Shown here: piece by piece, positions 6,860 to 9,060 of the stretch
How the letters are laid out: each line of letters starts with the position of its first letter
Numbering within the stretch: position 1 is the first letter of the stretch
NCBI GenBank assembly: GCA_026708165.1
Contig: JAPOVO010000340.1
Coordinates: 1-9,060 of the forward strand
Origin: Chloroflexota bacterium
GTDB lineage: Bacteria > Chloroflexota > UBA11872 > VXNJ01
Reading direction: 5' to 3'
DNA: 9,060 nt
The notes under the pieces: model-generated
What the model was told of the DNA's origin: nothing
The model's database searches: none
What the model saw: only the letters and a program-made list of their open reading frames with translations
Made by a program: the position numbers and the translations under genes

Positions 6860-8668
6860 ATGTCGATAAGCTCGATTAGATTTCGAAATTTCAAGGCACT
6901 TCGGAACTACTCCTTTTCCCTGCAGCGCATGAATGTGCTCGTCGGGCCCAATAACAGCGGGAAATCTACCGTTCTCAGTGCCTTTCGTGTTCTTGAGCAG
7001 GCGCTGCGGAGGGCACGCGCTCGCAGTGCCTCGTATTTGCAAATCCACACGGGTAAGTATGTGCATGGACACAGAATACCCGAGAACACCATACCCATCT
7101 CACTTGAGAATGTCCATTCAGACTACACGGAGTCGGACAGCAGTATTGAAGTTCGCTACTCACGTGGCAACAAGATCCATCTGCTCTTCCCCGCCGATGG
7201 TGGTGTAACCATGTATTGGGAAACGACAGGCAAACGGGCAAGTACGCCCGGCGCTTTCAAGAAGGCGTTTCCTGATGTAGTTCAGACCATTCCGGTCCTC
7301 GGTCCAGTGGAGCAGCGCGAGCCGATTGTCGCTGACGAAACGGTAAGGCGGGCCGCTGGCACTCCTGTGGCAAGCCGCCATTTTCGGAACTACTGGAGGA
7401 AGAACCCGGACGGATTCGGGAGATTCCAGCAGCTGGTGGCGCGTACCTGGCCCGGAATGTCGATTCGGGAACCCGAGAGACCGGATGTCTTGGATGATCG
7501 CTTGACGATGTTCGTTTCGGAAAACCGAATCGACAGGGAGCTCTACTGGTCGGGATTGGGGTTTCAAATCTGGTGTCAGCTACTTACACATATTTCACGA
7601 TGTAGTGAATCGGATGTACTCGTCGTTGACGAGCCGGAGGTCTATTTGCATCCTGAGGTGCAGCGGCAACTGCTGGGAATTTTGAGGGAGGTCCGCCCTG
7701 ATATTGTGTTGGCGACTCATTCGGTAGAGATCCTGGGTGAGGCGGATCCTAGTGAGATTCTGCTGGTGGACAAATCGAGGCAATCGGCGAGTCGCCTTCG
7801 AGATGTCGAGGGTGTCCAACAAGCGCTCGACAATATTGGTTCAATTCAGAACCTAACATTGACAGAGTTGGCCCGGAACAGACGGATGGTCTTCGTCGAG
7901 GGATTGTACGACTACAAGATTGTCAGGCGATTCGCCAAGATTCTCGGTCTCGCGGAGCTGGCCGCCGGTAGTGGGATGACCGCACTTGAGTCGGGCGGCT
8001 TCGATTCATGGGCGAGAATTCAAGCGCTCGCATGGGGATTCAGGAACACCTTCAAGGCAGAGCTCGGCATTGCGGCCATTTTTGATCGGGACTATCGGTG
8101 CGAAGAAGAATTGACGGTGTTGAAAGAACGACTGGAAGGGGAGATCAGCTTTGCCCACTTCCATGATCGTAAGGAGATCGAGAATTACCTCTTGTCCCGG
8201 GAAATTCTGGAGCGAGCGGTACAGAGGGCGATTGAGGAGCGGGCGCGGCGGACCGGAGAACAGTTGGAGGTATGTTTGGACATAGACGATACGTTGGAGT
8301 CGATTACCGAAGAACTTGAGTCGGAGTGCAGCGGTCAGTACATAGGCAAGTACTGCGCTTACTTCAAATCGACGGGCAAGGACCAGGCGACGCTCGCTAC
8401 AGAGGCGGTTAGGAGATTCAACAGCAAGTGGAGTAGTATGGAATCGAGACTGACAATCGTACCGGGCAAGAGGGTGCTTCGAGCCGTGCGGGACCGGTTG
8501 AGAGAAAGCCATGGGATAACGTTGACGGATTGGAAGATAGTGGACTGCTATCGAAGGGAAGAGATCCCAGAGGACTTGGTGAGGCTAATCCGGCAACTGG
8601 ACGAGTTTCGGAGCGATGGGCGGAAGGATGGGGTCGCACGAGCGGAAGGAGATGCGTCGGCGAAGTAG
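6860..8668 (+). CDS. OLD-family ABC ATPase-TOPRIM nuclease
   Basis: The 602-residue product joins an ABC-type ATPase to a TOPRIM nuclease, the class 1 OLD arrangement. OLD-like proteins act in anti-phage defence (P2 OLD, Gabija GajA, some retron effectors). ATPase motifs: Walker A GPNNSGKST (29-37), signature-like SGLGFQ (231-236), Walker B DVLVVDEPE (252-260), and the switch histidine in LATHS (H287). TOPRIM motifs: VFVEGLYD (344-351, E347 and D351), an ESGG turn (377-380), FDRD (408-411, D409/D411), and KEIENYLL (438-445). The EIENYLL segment is also typical of DUF4435, the effector family of PARIS, so a fused AriA-AriB-like protein is an alternative. Residues ~450-602 carry no motif I recognise. 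The gene starts nine bases after the hsdR stop, with AGGA at 6849-6852. Line counts near 48-53% GC set it apart from hsdR. No UvrD-like helicase gene of the Gabija type adjoins it. Confidence 0.85.
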   Translation: MSISSIRFRNFKALRNYSFSLQRMNVLVGPNNSGKSTVLSAFRVLEQALRRARARSASYLQIHTGKYVHGHRIPENTIPISLENVHSDYTESDSSIEVRYSRGNKIHLLFPADGGVTMYWETTGKRASTPGAFKKAFPDVVQTIPVLGPVEQREPIVADETVRRAAGTPVASRHFRNYWRKNPDGFGRFQQLVARTWPGMSIREPERPDVLDDRLTMFVSENRIDRELYWSGLGFQIWCQLLTHISRCSESDVLVVDEPEVYLHPEVQRQLLGILREVRPDIVLATHSVEILGEADPSEILLVDKSRQSASRLRDVEGVQQALDNIGSIQNLTLTELARNRRMVFVEGLYDYKIVRRFAKILGLAELAAGSGMTALESGGFDSWARIQALAWGFRNTFKAELGIAAIFDRDYRCEEELTVLKERLEGEISFAHFHDRKEIENYLLSREILERAVQRAIEERARRTGEQLEVCLDIDDTLESITEELESECSGQYIGKYCAYFKSTGKDQATLATEAVRRFNSKWSSMESRLTIVPGKRVLRAVRDRLRESHGITLTDWKIVDCYRREEIPEDLVRLIRQLDEFRSDGRKDGVARAEGDASAK

Positions 8669-8775
8669 ACGGTGAGGCTGAGGTGGGACGGAGAGGCTGG
8701 ATTAGTACGTGAGACGGCCTGAGTCGTGTCCGCGGCGAGGCGCGATTCTGTTGCTCGGCGGCCTGGGAGTCTACG

Positions 8776-8792
8776 CCGCGGGACATTCGCGG
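8776..8792. repeat. Small inverted repeat CCGCG-7-CGCGG
   Basis: A five-base perfect stem (8776-8780 with 8788-8792) encloses a seven-base loop. It is short, and a stem this size is expected by chance in DNA this GC-rich; it is noted because three stronger ones follow within 160 bases. Confidence 0.35.
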
Positions 8793-8796
8793 AGTG

Positions 8797-8843
8797 CCGG
8801 CGGCGCGCGTCGCGACGCACGGTGTCAGTGCGTACGCCGCCGG
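8797..8843. repeat. Nested inverted repeat: nine-base outer stem and six-base inner stem
   Basis: CCGGCGGCG (8797-8805) is an exact inverted match of CGCCGCCGG (8835-8843). Within it ACGCAC (8815-8820) matches GTGCGT (8828-8833) around the loop GGTGTCA. The left side has nine unpaired bases (8806-8814) and the right side one (8834), so the structure is a stem, an asymmetric bulge and a second stem. It could slow or stop transcription arriving from either side, be an operator, or be part of a small RNA. There is no T-run. Confidence 0.55.
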
Positions 8844-8899
8844 TCGTCGAGCAGGTGATCTCGGCCAACCGGCGAAGCGAACCGAAGACAGGCTGTATG

Positions 8900-8927
8900 C
8901 GGCCGCAAGCGTCGCGATTCGCGGCCG
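8900..8927. repeat. Inverted repeat CGGCCGC-14-GCGGCCG
   Basis: Seven bases at 8900-8906 are the exact inverted complement of 8921-8927, with a 14-base loop that contains the second copy of GCGTCGCGA. It shares its last base with the next hairpin, so the two would stand back to back or compete. Confidence 0.45.
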
Positions 8928-8953
8928 ATTCTCCGGCGTCGGAAGCCGGAATC
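8927..8953. terminator. Possible factor-independent-like hairpin after the minus-strand partial gene
   Basis: GATT (8927-8930) plus CCGGC (8933-8937) pair with GCCGG (8945-8949) plus AATC (8950-8953), leaving a two-base bulge (CT) and the loop GTCGGAA. On the minus strand it begins seven bases after the stop codon at 8961-8963, a normal place for a terminator. No T-run follows on either strand, so the terminator label rests on position and stem only. Confidence 0.35.
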
Positions 8954-8960
8954 GCACCCG

Positions 8961-9060
8961 CTACGCCGCCATCAGCACGTGCGGACGCTTTGCGTTCACC
9001 GCTAGCAGCCCGTGGAAAAAGTCGGGCCTGGGCTCGACGGATCGAGGCACCTTCTCTACA
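8961..9060 (-). CDS. 3' end of a possible minus-strand gene, product not recognised
   Basis: Read from the window edge, the minus strand gives 33 sense codons and then TAG (8963-8961). The last residues are VEKVPRSVEPRPDFFHGLLAV, continuing NAKRPHVLMAA. The mix of residues looks like protein, unlike the Arg/Pro-rich out-of-frame readings nearby, and a hairpin follows the stop. The frame is too short for statistical support and the start lies outside the window. I do not recognise the family. If real, the gene converges on the defence operon and marks its right border. Confidence 0.4.
   Translation of the reverse strand, partial: VEKVPRSVEPRPDFFHGLLAVNAKRPHVLMAA

Larger units (their letters stand above)
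8669..8960. other. GC-rich convergent spacer with several potential stem-loops, no gene seen
   Basis: Between the OLD-like stop and the minus-strand stop at 8961-8963 no frame on either strand looks coding; the long minus-strand frame here has a low-complexity Arg/Pro/Ser/Thr composition. The first part (8669-8700) is purine-rich and continues the composition of the OLD-like gene. From about 8735 GC rises sharply, which may mark the edge of the inserted or low-GC segment. CGCGATTC occurs at 8741-8748 and 8913-8920, and GCGTCGCGA at 8807-8815 and 8909-8917. Four inverted repeats lie within 8776-8953. No T-run follows any of them, so none is a classical intrinsic terminator. Confidence 0.6.

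Noticed and set aside
8418..8957. A 179-codon minus-strand frame over the OLD-like 3' end and the spacer
   Set aside because: Low-complexity Arg/Pro/Ser/Thr composition, no motif, and about half of it is antisense to the OLD-like gene.

Overview
This window is a four-part anti-phage defence operon, all on the + strand, from a bacterium with GC-rich DNA. Hand counts of 60-base lines give about 68-72% GC in hsdM and hsdR. The phylum cannot be read from the sequence. No rRNA, tRNA, CRISPR array or transposase is visible.

Layout. Bases 1-546 are the 3' end of hsdM, the type I restriction-modification methyltransferase subunit. hsdS, the specificity subunit, overlaps it (ATGA) and runs from 543 to 2021, but one in-frame TAG at 1530-1532 interrupts it inside the second target recognition domain. 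A possible 28-codon microgene (2018-2104) with a perfect AGGAGG ribosome binding site overlaps the hsdS stop. Next comes a complete DarT/DarG toxin-antitoxin pair: DarT, a DNA ADP-ribosyltransferase (2109-2768), and DarG, a macrodomain antitoxin (2780-3844). hsdR, the restriction/translocase subunit, starts on the base after the darG stop (3845-6850). Nine bases later starts an OLD-family ABC ATPase-TOPRIM nuclease (6860-8668). The last ~390 bases hold a GC-rich, hairpin-dense spacer and the 3' end of a possible minus-strand gene (8961-9060).

How the genes work together. HsdM, HsdS and HsdR would form one type I R-M complex. DarTG sits between hsdS and hsdR, so the antitoxin is translated directly upstream of the restriction subunit. 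DarTG could act as an addiction module that holds the locus, as a second line of defence, or both. The OLD-like protein adds a further predicted nuclease. Because hsdS carries a nonsense codon, the R-M arm may be switched off in this strain while DarTG and the OLD-like gene look intact.

The island is a mosaic. hsdM, hsdR and the central conserved part of hsdS are very GC-rich. The first hsdS target domain, darT and the OLD-like gene fall to about 48-55% GC in many lines, which suggests separate acquisition into an R-M backbone.
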